Shown: positions 25,873-33,105 of the stretch, in pieces
Layout: the number at the start of each line of letters is the position of its first letter
Position numbering within the stretch: position 1 is the first letter of the stretch
Source: Mycobacterium sp. Root265
GTDB taxonomy: Bacteria > Actinomycetota > Actinomycetes > Mycobacteriales > Mycobacteriaceae
DNA length: 38,792 bases
Reading direction: 5' to 3'
Assembly: GCF_001428895.1 (NCBI RefSeq)
Contig: NZ_LMJA01000018.1
Coordinates: 38,391 to 77,182 of the forward strand
Program-made: the position numbers and the translations under genes
The notes under the pieces: generated by a model
Databases searched by the model: none
Seen by the model: only the letters and a program-made list of their open reading frames with translations
Told to the model about the DNA's origin: nothing

Positions 25873-26688
25873 TCAGCGGACCAGTCTGCGCAGCAGCGCC
25901 GCGGCCGTCACCACACCGAGCACCGCCGCCACGACGAGCACCGTGATGTCCAGGGCGGCGTTGGTGGGGGTACCGATCAGCAGGCCGCGCAGCGCATTCA
26001 CCTCGTAGCTCAGCGGGTTGATCGCCGACAGCCAGCGCAGCCACTGCGGCATCAGCTCCACCGGGTACAGCGCGTTGGAGGCGAAGAACAACGGCATGGT
26101 GATGGCCTGCCCGATGCCCATCAACCGGTCGCGGTTGCGCACCAGGCCGGCCAGCGACATCGACAGGCAGGCGAAGAACGCGGAACCGAGCACCACCACG
26201 CCCATCGCCCCGAGGATCCGCAGCGGGTTCACGGTCATGTGCACGCCCAGCAGATAGGCCAGCGCGACGACACCGATGACCTGAACGACCGAACGTACGC
26301 CCGCCGCAAAGGCTTTGCCGGTGATCAGCGCGGTGGGCGGGGCGGGTGTCACCATCAGTTTGGCCAGGATCCCGGCGTCCCGGTCCCAGATGATCTGGAT
26401 GCCGTAGAAGATCGAGATGAACAGTGCGGACTGCGCGATGATCCCCGGTGCGAGGAACGCGAGGTAGGGCACGTCGCCGGTGTCGATCACGTCGAGTCGG
26501 GAGAAGGTCTGGCCGAAGATCAGCAGCCACAGCGCGGGCTGCACCATCCGGGTGAACAACTCGGTGCGGTCATGTCGCAGCTTCTGCAACTCGACGAGCG
26601 CGAAAGCGCCGATGCGGTTGGCGATTCCGGGAAACCGCCGCCAGCCGCGGGGCGCCCGGACCAGGGTGATGGTGGTGTCAGCCGACAC
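25873..26688 (-). CDS. ABC-2 type exporter permease (DrrB-like)
   Basis: A 271-residue membrane protein with six spans and the ABC-2 domain signature (PALWLLIFGQTFSRL, DRDAGILAKLMVTP, SNALYPVELMPQWLRWLSAINPLSYEVNALRGLL). GTG 26688 overlaps the upstream ATPase gene by 11 bp; the longer frame is a shadow. With that ATPase it forms a drug- or lipid-export ABC system of the daunorubicin type. It is convergent with maltokinase. Confidence 0.88.
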   Translation of the reverse strand: MSADTTITLVRAPRGWRRFPGIANRIGAFALVELQKLRHDRTELFTRMVQPALWLLIFGQTFSRLDVIDTGDVPYLAFLAPGIIAQSALFISIFYGIQIIWDRDAGILAKLMVTPAPPTALITGKAFAAGVRSVVQVIGVVALAYLLGVHMTVNPLRILGAMGVVVLGSAFFACLSMSLAGLVRNRDRLMGIGQAITMPLFFASNALYPVELMPQWLRWLSAINPLSYEVNALRGLLIGTPTNAALDITVLVVAAVLGVVTAAALLRRLVR

Positions 26689-27499
26689 GGCGGGCCGTCC
26701 TTCGTGCGGCGCGGACCTGGCGCAGGCCCGCGGGGGTGGACTCGTCGAGATCGGAACCGGCGTAGTGGCGGAACACATCCTCCAGCGTCGCCTCCGGGCC
26801 GGCTTCGTCCTTGAGGCCGGCCTTGAGTTCGGCCGGCGTGCCCTGCGTCTGCAGTTCGCCGTGGTGCATCAGCGCCACCCGGTCACACAGCGCGTCGGCC
26901 TCACCCATGTAGTGCGTGGTGAGCAGCACGGCCATGCCGAACTCCTTCTGCATGCGGTCGACCTGGTCCCAGACGCTGTCGCGGGCAATGGGATCCAGGC
27001 CGACGGTGGGTTCGTCGAGCAACAGCAGGGATGGCCGGTTGACCAGGGCCTGGGCCAGCTCCAGACGGCGCACCATGCCGCCGGAGTAGGTGCCCGCCGC
27101 ATTGTCGGCGACGTCGGAGAGTTGCATGGAGTCCAGCGCCTGGGCGACCCGGTCGGCGCGTTCGCGGCGCGGCACATCGTAGAGCCGGGCGAACAATTCG
27201 ACATTCTGCCGCCCGGTCAGCGCCGCCTCGATGGAAAGCTGTTGCGGGACATAGCCGATGTTGTACCGGATGTCCATGGTGTCGCGCCGGGCGTCGAGGC
27301 CGAAGATGCGCACCTCGCCCTGCTGTACCGGGGTGAGGGTGGTGAGCACCCGGATGACGGTGGTCTTGCCCGCGCCGTTGGGGCCGAGCAGGCCGACGGT
27401 CTCGCCGGCCGCCACCTGGAGGTCGAGGCCGGACACCGCGGTGAACTTGCCGTAGCGATGGGACAGGCCACGGCAGTCGATGGCCGGTGGCTGGGTCAT
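26678..27499 (-). CDS. ABC exporter ATP-binding protein (DrrA-like)
   Basis: A 273-residue ATPase. Walker A GPNGAGKTT (39-47), signature YSGGMVRRLELAQAL, Walker B LLLLDEPTVGLDP and switch TTHYMGEADALCD are present. The C-terminal about 50 residues (GPEATLEDVFRHYAG...) match DrrA-type exporters. ATG 27499 follows AGGAGG and overlaps the stop of the MarR gene (ATGA), so the three genes MarR-ATPase-permease form one operon. The exported compound is unknown. Confidence 0.92.
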   Translation of the reverse strand: MTQPPAIDCRGLSHRYGKFTAVSGLDLQVAAGETVGLLGPNGAGKTTVIRVLTTLTPVQQGEVRIFGLDARRDTMDIRYNIGYVPQQLSIEAALTGRQNVELFARLYDVPRRERADRVAQALDSMQLSDVADNAAGTYSGGMVRRLELAQALVNRPSLLLLDEPTVGLDPIARDSVWDQVDRMQKEFGMAVLLTTHYMGEADALCDRVALMHHGELQTQGTPAELKAGLKDEAGPEATLEDVFRHYAGSDLDESTPAGLRQVRAARRTARRVG

Positions 27500-27948
27500 T
27501 GCTGGTCCTCCTGCAGAAGTCGGGTCAGCTCGGCGATGACGGCCAACCCCTTTGTCAGATCGTCGATCTGGGTATCCTCGAGTGCTTCCAGGGCGCCGGC
27601 CAGTGCGGTGCGCCGGGCCCGCCGCGAGCGGTCCGCGACCTCCTGCGCCGCGTCGGTGAGGCGCAGCCGGCCCACCCGGCGGTCGGTGCTGTCGACGGTG
27701 CGGGTCAGCAGATCGTCGGCGGCCAGCCGGGACACCAGGGTGGAGGCGGTGTTGGCGGCCAGTCCGAGTTCGGCGGCCGCCTCGCGGACCGAGATGTCGG
27801 GCCGGCGGCCGACGAGCCGCAGCAGTTCGGCCTGGGACTGCGTGAGTCCGGTGCGATCGAACCCGCCGCCGGTGGACCGCCGCAGCTGTCGCCGGAACCG
27901 GCCGACCACGGCGAACAGTTCGCCGGCCAGATCGCTGCGCGTGTCCAC
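27496..27948 (-). CDS. MarR-family transcriptional regulator
   Basis: A 150-residue winged-helix repressor. The core is LTQSQAELLRLVGRRPDISVREAAAELGLAANTASTLVSRL with the wing DSTDRRVGRLRLTDAA. It heads the exporter operon and probably represses it until an inducer binds. GTG 27948 sits 6 nt after TACCCT; a TTG two codons upstream (27954) is the alternative. It may also affect the divergent crotonase gene. Confidence 0.88.
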   Translation of the reverse strand: MDTRSDLAGELFAVVGRFRRQLRRSTGGGFDRTGLTQSQAELLRLVGRRPDISVREAAAELGLAANTASTLVSRLAADDLLTRTVDSTDRRVGRLRLTDAAQEVADRSRRARRTALAGALEALEDTQIDDLTKGLAVIAELTRLLQEDQQ

Positions 27949-27954
27949 CCACAA

Positions 27955-27960
27955 AGGGTA
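27955..27960 (-). promoter_or_regulatory. Leaderless -10 box TACCCT for MarR operon
   Basis: On the minus strand TACCCT lies 6 nt before GTG 27948. Confidence 0.5.
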
Positions 27961-27962
27961 CC

Positions 27963-27973
27963 TCTGCTACAGA
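27963..27973. promoter_or_regulatory. Possible MarR operator in divergent region
   Basis: TCTG-CTA-CAGA is a short inverted repeat just upstream of the MarR -10 box, in the 52-bp gap shared with the crotonase gene and next to an AT-rich ATATATTAAT. Assignment rests on position only. Confidence 0.3.
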
Positions 27974-28000
27974 TATATTAATCGCGCGGAAGGAGTGCCA

Positions 28001-28801
28001 GTGCTGCCCGAATACCGAACGCTGCTGACCGCCGTGCACGCCGGAGTCGCCACCGTCACGCTGAACCGGCCCGCACAGCGCAATGCCGTCGGCGACGGCA
28101 TGCGCGAGGAACTGGCCGATGCGCTGACGCGGTGCGATGCGGCCGATGAGATCCGCGCCATCGTGCTGACCGGCACCCCGCCGGCGTTCTGCGCGGGCGC
28201 TGATCTGAGTGCTGGTGCGCAGACCTTCACCACCCCCGGTGCAGGGTTCAGCGCTGCCGGCTTCCCGGTGCCGGCGTGGACGCTGGCCAAACCGGTGATC
28301 GCCGCGGTGAACGGACATGCCCTCGGGCTCGGCCTGACGCTGGCGCTGCAATGCGATATCCGGTTCTTCGCCGCCGACGCCACGTACGGCGTCGTACAGG
28401 TGCGGCGCGGCGTGGTCGGCGACGCCTACTCGCACTGGGTGCTCCCGCGGCTGGTGGGCATTGCGGCGGCGGCCGAGATCCTGTTGACCGGAGCGACGTT
28501 CGACGGCCACCGGGCGGTGGCGCTCGGCCTGGGCAGCCGGGTCCTGCCCGCCGCCGACGTGCTGCCCGCGGCGCTGGCGGTCGCCCGCGACATCGCCGAG
28601 AACACCGCGCCGATGTCGGTGGCGGCCAGCAAGCGGCTGCTCTGGGATTCGTTCGACCTCACCCGCGAACAGGTCGGGGCGCGTGAGACCGCGATCCACC
28701 TGCAGCTGATGGCCCACGACGACGCCGCCGAGGGGGTGCGGGCACAGCTGGAGCGCCGTGCCCCGCGCTGGACCGGGAAACCCGGGCAACTCTCCAGTTA
28801 G
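28001..28801 (+). CDS. Enoyl-CoA hydratase/isomerase family (crotonase)
   Basis: A 266-residue crotonase-fold protein. The oxyanion-hole segments are FCAGADLS and NGHALGLGLTLALQCDI. The catalytic region reads VQVRRGVVGDAYSHWVLPRLVG, where one of the two usual catalytic Glu positions is not evident, so the reaction may differ from simple hydration. Members act on acyl-CoA esters in fatty acid, sterol or amino acid degradation. GTG 28001 is chosen because AAGGAG ends 5 nt upstream; the very long frame upstream is a shadow. Confidence 0.87.
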   Translation: MLPEYRTLLTAVHAGVATVTLNRPAQRNAVGDGMREELADALTRCDAADEIRAIVLTGTPPAFCAGADLSAGAQTFTTPGAGFSAAGFPVPAWTLAKPVIAAVNGHALGLGLTLALQCDIRFFAADATYGVVQVRRGVVGDAYSHWVLPRLVGIAAAAEILLTGATFDGHRAVALGLGSRVLPAADVLPAALAVARDIAENTAPMSVAASKRLLWDSFDLTREQVGARETAIHLQLMAHDDAAEGVRAQLERRAPRWTGKPGQLSS

Positions 28802-28803
28802 GG

Positions 28804-28809
28804 TAGAGT
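28804..28809 (+). promoter_or_regulatory. Leaderless -10 box TAGAGT for SulP gene
   Basis: TAGAGT lies 6 nt before GTG 28816 and 3 nt after the crotonase stop. Confidence 0.55.
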
Positions 28810-28815
28810 CCGCCG

Positions 28816-30303
28816 GTGCTCACAACCCCGCAGCAGGAGCAGTCCGTGCTCGCCGCCCTGCGCTCACCACGACGATTGCGCACCGAGGTGCTCGCCGGGC
28901 TGGTGGTGGCGCTCGCCCTGATCCCGGAGGCGATCTCGTTCTCGATCATCGCCGGCGTCGATCCACGGATCGGGTTGTTCGCCTCGTTCACCATGGCCGT
29001 CACCATCGCCGTCGTCGGCGGCAGGCCCGCGATGATCAGCGCCGCTACCGGCGCCGTCGCGCTCGTCGTCGCGCCGCTGGTCCGAAGCCACGGCCTGGAT
29101 TACCTGATCGCGGCGGTGATCCTGGCCGGGGTCCTGCAGCTGATCCTCGGCGGCCTCGGTGTGGCCCGGCTGATGCGGTTCGTGCCGCGCAGCGTGATGG
29201 TGGGCTTCGTCAACGCGCTGGCGATCCTGATCTTCGTCTCCCAGATGCCGCACCTGCTGGGTGTCCCGTGGCTGGTGTACCCGATGGTCGCCGCCGGCAT
29301 CGTGCTGATGGTCGTGCTGCCCAAGGTCACCACGGTGATACCGGCACCCTTGGTGGCGATCGTGGTGTTGACCGCCGCCACGATCGGATTTGGTTGGGCC
29401 GTACCCGATGTCGGTGACGAGGGGCAGCTGCCGTCGAGCCTGCCGACCCTGCTCCTCCCGGATGTGCCCTGGACCTGGCAGACGCTGGGCGTCATCGCCC
29501 CCTACGCGCTGACCATGGCCATCGTGGGACTCCTGGAATCGCTGATGACCGCGAAACTGGTCGACGACATCACCGACACCCACTCCGACAAGTCCCGCGA
29601 GGCGGCCGGCCAGGGTGTCGCCAACATCGTCACCGGGTTCTTCGGCGGGATGGGCGGCTGCGCGATGATCGGCCAGACCATGATCAACGTCAAGGTCTCC
29701 GGCGCCCGCACCCGGATCTCGACGTTCCTGGCCGGGGCGTTCCTGCTCGGACTGGTGGTGGGGCTGGGCGACCTGGTCGCGCAGATCCCGATGGCCGCCT
29801 TGGTCGCCGTCATGATCATGGTGTCGGTGGCGACCCTGGACTGGCACAGCATCCACCCGAAGACGTTGCGCCGCATGCCCAAGAGCGAAACCGCGGTCAT
29901 GCTGGCCACCGTCGCGGTCACGGTGGCCACCGACAACCTCGCCTACGGGGTGGCGGTCGGCACGCTGACCGCCATGGTGTTGTTCGCCCGCCGGGTCGCC
30001 CACCTGACCGAGGTCGTCGACATCGCGCACCCGGACGACGACTCCCGGGTGTACGCGGTGCGGGGCGAATTGTTCTTCGCCTCCAGCAACGATCTGGTCT
30101 ATCAGTTCGACTACGTCGGCGACCCCACCAACATCGTCATCGATATGAGTGAGGCCAATGTCTGGGACGCCTCGACCGTGGCGAGCCTGGACGCGATTAC
30201 GACCAAATATGCGGCAAAGGGCAAGAAAGTCAGCATCATCGGGATGAACGAGCGGAGCGCGCAGCGTCACGCCCGGCTCAGTGGCCGGCTGGAGGGACAA
30301 TAG
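28816..30303 (+). CDS. SulP-family anion transporter with STAS domain
   Basis: A 495-residue transporter: about 10-14 spans in residues 15-395, then a C-terminal STAS domain (about 405-495: RVYAVRGELFFASSNDLVYQF, IVIDMSEANVWDASTVASLDAI). The segments GLVVALALIPEAISFSIIAGVDPRIGLF and GGMGGCAMIGQTMINVKVSGARTRIST are typical of the family, which carries sulfate, bicarbonate or other anions. GTG 28816 fits a leaderless start. The MerR gene follows at once and is probably co-transcribed. Confidence 0.92.
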   Translation: MLTTPQQEQSVLAALRSPRRLRTEVLAGLVVALALIPEAISFSIIAGVDPRIGLFASFTMAVTIAVVGGRPAMISAATGAVALVVAPLVRSHGLDYLIAAVILAGVLQLILGGLGVARLMRFVPRSVMVGFVNALAILIFVSQMPHLLGVPWLVYPMVAAGIVLMVVLPKVTTVIPAPLVAIVVLTAATIGFGWAVPDVGDEGQLPSSLPTLLLPDVPWTWQTLGVIAPYALTMAIVGLLESLMTAKLVDDITDTHSDKSREAAGQGVANIVTGFFGGMGGCAMIGQTMINVKVSGARTRISTFLAGAFLLGLVVGLGDLVAQIPMAALVAVMIMVSVATLDWHSIHPKTLRRMPKSETAVMLATVAVTVATDNLAYGVAVGTLTAMVLFARRVAHLTEVVDIAHPDDDSRVYAVRGELFFASSNDLVYQFDYVGDPTNIVIDMSEANVWDASTVASLDAITTKYAAKGKKVSIIGMNERSAQRHARLSGRLEGQ

Positions 30304-30304
30304 G

Positions 30305-30712
30305 ATGGCCGGCGACGCCGGTGATCGCGAACTGCTGCAGATCGGCGACGTGGCCGCCCGAACAGAACTGTCCATCAAGACGATTCGTCACTACGACGAT
30401 GTCGGGCTGGTCACCCCGTCGGCCCGCTCGGCGGGCGGCTTCCGGCTGTACACCGCAGGCGACGTCGACCGGCTGCTCTCGATCCGGCGGATGAAGCCAC
30501 TCGGCTTCACTCTCGAAGAGATGGGGGAGCTGCTCGACGCCCTCGACATCGTGCACCAGAGCGGATCAGCCGGCGAGCGGCGCGCGCAGGCGCTGAGCCG
30601 CCTCGCCGACTGCCACGAGCGCGCACAGCAGGCGTGCACCACGCTCGGCAGGCAACTCGCCTACGCCCGGGAACTCACCGCGCAACTGGCCGGCTACCGC
30701 GCTACTCGGTGA
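30305..30712 (+). CDS. MerR-family transcriptional regulator
   Basis: A 135-residue regulator. The N-terminal MerR helix-turn-helix is LLQIGDVAARTELSIKTIRHYDDVGLV with the wing SAGGFRLYTAGDVDRL. A dimerisation coiled coil follows (about 75-130). No metal-binding Cys cluster is seen; Cys87 and Cys95 (DCHERAQQAC) are the only cysteines, so the effector is unclear. ATG 30305 has GGAGGG 8 nt upstream, one base after the SulP stop. The 3' end overlaps convergent pncA by 11 bp. It may regulate the SulP gene. Confidence 0.87.
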   Translation: MAGDAGDRELLQIGDVAARTELSIKTIRHYDDVGLVTPSARSAGGFRLYTAGDVDRLLSIRRMKPLGFTLEEMGELLDALDIVHQSGSAGERRAQALSRLADCHERAQQACTTLGRQLAYARELTAQLAGYRATR

Positions 30713-31253
30713 CCTCGACGCCGCGCGCCCGCAGCAGCGCCACCGCCTCGGCCGTCGAGTCCGCGGCCACCCCGGCGCACAGCGGCAGCAGCACCCGGGT
30801 ACGCAACCCGGTCGCCGCGGCATCCAGCGCCGTCGCCCGCACGCAATAGTCGGTGGCGATCCCCACCACGTCGACGGCGTCCACCCGGCGCTGGGCCAGC
30901 CAGTCCGTCAGCGACGTACCATCGGCGTCGGTGCCCTCGAAACCGCTGTAGGCGGCCGAGAACTCGCCCTTGGTGAACACCGCCTGCACGGCGGCAGGAT
31001 CGAGATCCTCGTGGAAATCCACCCCGGGCGTGCCCACCACGCAGTGCCGGGGCCAGGACACCCGGAAGTCGGGGGTGTCCGAGAAGTGCTCGCCCGGATC
31101 GATGTGGAAGTCCATGGTGGCGACCACGTGGTCGTAATCGTGTCCGCTCAGCAGTTCGGTGATACCCCGGGCGACGGCGGCGCCGCCGTCAACCGCCAAA
31201 GACCCACCTTCGCAGAAGTCCTTCTGCACATCGACCACGATCAGCGCACGCAT
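30702..31253 (-). CDS. pncA: Nicotinamidase/pyrazinamidase
   Basis: A 183-residue isochorismatase-fold amidase converting nicotinamide to nicotinate for NAD salvage; the same enzyme activates pyrazinamide. The triad is Asp8 (VVDVQKDF), Lys95 (FTKGEFSAAYSGFEG) and Cys137 (GIATDYCVRAT). The metal site is Asp48, His50, His56 and His70. These match M. tuberculosis PncA positions shifted by one. ATG 31253 is 6 nt after a TACGGT box, so it can be transcribed on its own, although it also follows the membrane operon by 18 bp. Confidence 0.93.
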   Translation of the reverse strand: MRALIVVDVQKDFCEGGSLAVDGGAAVARGITELLSGHDYDHVVATMDFHIDPGEHFSDTPDFRVSWPRHCVVGTPGVDFHEDLDPAAVQAVFTKGEFSAAYSGFEGTDADGTSLTDWLAQRRVDAVDVVGIATDYCVRATALDAAATGLRTRVLLPLCAGVAADSTAEAVALLRARGVEVTE

Positions 31254-31259
31254 GGCTCA

Positions 31260-31265
31260 ACCGTA
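31260..31265 (-). promoter_or_regulatory. Leaderless -10 box TACGGT for pncA
   Basis: On the minus strand TACGGT lies 6 nt before ATG 31253, within the short gap after the upstream membrane gene. Confidence 0.5.
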
Positions 31266-31271
31266 GTCCCC

Positions 31272-32555
31272 TCACCCGCCGAAGAGCAGGTACAGGCCGG
31301 TGAATGTGTAGCCGACCATCACCAGCATCATCGTCAGCTGGCCGGTCATCTGATGGCCCTTGGGAAGCACCCGCAGCGCGCGGTCGTGCGCGGCGATGAC
31401 GCCGGCCACATGCCCGAGGAGCACGAACCCGACCTTCAGTGAGGCCAGTACCGACGGGTGCATGGACAACAGGTAATACACCTGGGCGTCAGGGGATCCC
31501 ATCAGGGCGTGCACGGTCTGCTGGCCCTTCTCGATGAGATAGGTGAGGTAGTGGGCGAAGACATAGCCGATGACGATCGGGATCAGCGAGTGCGCCATCA
31601 GGCCGGGCAACGCGCGGCGGCCCTCACGGTCCACACCTCCGGTCGCCGCTGCGGCCAGGCTGAAGGTCACCGCCACCACCGCGATGAACACCAGGAGGCC
31701 GACGGTCTTGTATCCGCTTGCGCCCCACGCGCTCGAGGTGTGGGAGTCCACGAAGTTCCGCCATCCGGGCATCGCCGAAAAACTGTCGAACGCGGTGGAT
31801 CCCAGCAGCACGGCCAGCACCGTCACGGTGCCGGGACGCACCGGTAGCGTCAGCAGCTGGTTGAACGGATTACCGATGGCGATGCGTCCGTCGGCGTTGC
31901 GGCGCCACGGTGCGCACCGGGAGGCGATCATGCTGTAGACCTCGAACGGGTCCGCACGCGCGCACCAGCGCGGTCCGCTCAGCAGGCCGCCCACGAGTGT
32001 CACCGCAAGGTAGATCAGCAGCCAGATCTCGACCGCGGTAAGCGATCCCGGATCGGGGCTGGCCAACTCGAGCCAGACGAAGGCGAACAATCCGGCGGCG
32101 GCGGGCCGGTAACCGAGCCGGCGCGGATAGCGATCGCGGGTGACGCGCAGCAGCCGCAGGACGGTGCGCACCGGCGATATCGCTCGCCACACCGGGCCCA
32201 GGAACAGCGACAGCGCCACCAGGCCGACCCACAACAGCACGTAGAAGACGCCGGGCAGCGCATTGCGGGAATCCTGCGGCCCGGTGACGGCCGCGACGGC
32301 CACCCACCCGGTGAACGCCAGGCCGGCCGCGGCGACCAGCCACCGGGTCAGCGATGCGTCGACGACGGTGGTGACCCAGCCCGGGAGGGGACGGCCCGGC
32401 GTGTCGGGATCGAAACGTGGTGTGCGCCAGGCCAGCGCGACCACTGCGAAGGTGAAGGTCAACGTCCACGCGGCGCCGACCACCGCGTAGGTGAACGGAA
32501 TGGGCAGATCGGCCGAGCCGCCCAGACCGTGGGCGAGGACCGCCGTGGAGGTCAC
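31272..32555 (-). CDS. Polytopic membrane protein of unknown function
   Basis: A 427-residue protein with about ten spans. The N-terminus, AHGLGGSADLPIPFTYAV, recalls a poorly studied family sometimes labelled fenitrothion hydrolase FedB; that name is recalled and tentative. His residues in or near the last spans (AHYLTYLIEKG, MHPSVLASLKVGFVLLGHVAGVIAAHD, GHQMTGQ) could bind a metal or heme. The ATG overlaps the stop of the cupredoxin-like lipoprotein gene (ATGA), so the two are coupled. It is the last gene of the four-gene membrane operon. Confidence 0.72.
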   Translation of the reverse strand: MTSTAVLAHGLGGSADLPIPFTYAVVGAAWTLTFTFAVVALAWRTPRFDPDTPGRPLPGWVTTVVDASLTRWLVAAAGLAFTGWVAVAAVTGPQDSRNALPGVFYVLLWVGLVALSLFLGPVWRAISPVRTVLRLLRVTRDRYPRRLGYRPAAAGLFAFVWLELASPDPGSLTAVEIWLLIYLAVTLVGGLLSGPRWCARADPFEVYSMIASRCAPWRRNADGRIAIGNPFNQLLTLPVRPGTVTVLAVLLGSTAFDSFSAMPGWRNFVDSHTSSAWGASGYKTVGLLVFIAVVAVTFSLAAAATGGVDREGRRALPGLMAHSLIPIVIGYVFAHYLTYLIEKGQQTVHALMGSPDAQVYYLLSMHPSVLASLKVGFVLLGHVAGVIAAHDRALRVLPKGHQMTGQLTMMLVMVGYTFTGLYLLFGG

Positions 32556-32959
32556 TGCACCGTGATGGTCGCGACGACGCGGTTCAGGTGGTGCAACTCG
32601 ACGTCGACCTTGCCGGGCACCTGGACCTCGAACTGAAAGGACTGCAGCGACTCGGGTTTCACGGCGAAGGTGTGCTCGGGACTGGCGTGCACGTGCAGTT
32701 CGTCCTCGGTGTCACTGGTGACCCGGATGACGATGGGCTGCTTCACCGCGGCCCGCACCTGCTGGTTGACCGGCGTCACCTGCCCGCCGGCGATGGTCAC
32801 GTCGATCACGACCCGTTCCGGCGGTGCCTGCTGATCGGAGAGTGCCGGCGCGGCGGTGGCCGCGGACGGTGCGGCCGGTTCCTCGGTGGAACCCGAGCAG
32901 CCCGCGGTGGCCAGCATGGCCGCCGCCGACACCACGGTCGCCGCGATCAGTGTCCTCAA
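32552..32959 (-). CDS. Cupredoxin-like lipoprotein
   Basis: A 135-residue exported protein with signal MRTLIAATVVSAAAMLATAGC and a probable lipid anchor at Cys21. After a Pro/Ala linker comes a beta-rich domain (about 48-135: VVIDVTIAGGQVTPVNQQVR, PIVIRVTSDTEDELHVHASP, then VPGKVDVELHHLNRVVATITV). The fold resembles cupredoxin domains of the EfeO type. It lacks the Cys-His-Met set of blue copper sites but has a His-rich face (HVH, EHTF, LHHLN) that could bind metal. TTG 32959 overlaps the stop of the 49-codon gene (TTGA), with GAGGAAA upstream. Confidence 0.75.
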   Translation of the reverse strand: MRTLIAATVVSAAAMLATAGCSGSTEEPAAPSAATAAPALSDQQAPPERVVIDVTIAGGQVTPVNQQVRAAVKQPIVIRVTSDTEDELHVHASPEHTFAVKPESLQSFQFEVQVPGKVDVELHHLNRVVATITVQ

Positions 32960-33105
32960 TCTGTTTCCTCACTTCGATTCTCGTCGTCGGGGTCGGGGTT
33001 GCGCCGGTCCCGGATGGCCACCCACGCCACCACCGCGGCGACCACCACGGCCGGGGCGAACGCGGGCAGCGCCAGCAGCAGGGAGTGATCGGCCAGGTAG
33101 GTCAC
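32956..33105 (-). CDS. 49-residue single-span membrane peptide
   Basis: GTG 33105 overlaps the stop of the large membrane gene (GTGA), and its TGA overlaps the TTG start of the lipoprotein gene (TTGA). The peptide begins MTYLADHSLLLALPAFAPAV, has one span (about 8-31) and ends in a charged tail, IRDRRNPDPDDENRSEETD. Exact fitting between two coupled genes is strong evidence that it is translated. The topology (short N-terminus, span, charged C-tail) suggests a small accessory subunit of the neighbouring membrane proteins. Confidence 0.75.
   Translation of the reverse strand: MTYLADHSLLLALPAFAPAVVVAAVVAWVAIRDRRNPDPDDENRSEETD

Noticed and set aside
26678-28789. 703-residue minus-strand ORF containing the ABC ATPase
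   Set aside because: The region beyond 27499 is antisense to the crotonase and MarR frames; a good ribosome binding site fixes the ATPase start at 27499.
26480-28801. 773-residue plus-strand ORF fused to the crotonase
   Set aside because: Only the part from 28001 encodes a recognised protein; the rest is antisense to the exporter operon.
30246-30264. Another copy of the GAGCGNAGCG element in the SulP gene
   Set aside because: GAGCGGAGCGCAGCG diverges from the 19-mer and encodes part of the STAS domain end, so chance similarity is likely.
28864-30378. 504-residue minus-strand ORF
   Set aside because: Antisense shadow of the SulP gene with His/Asp/Gly-rich composition.
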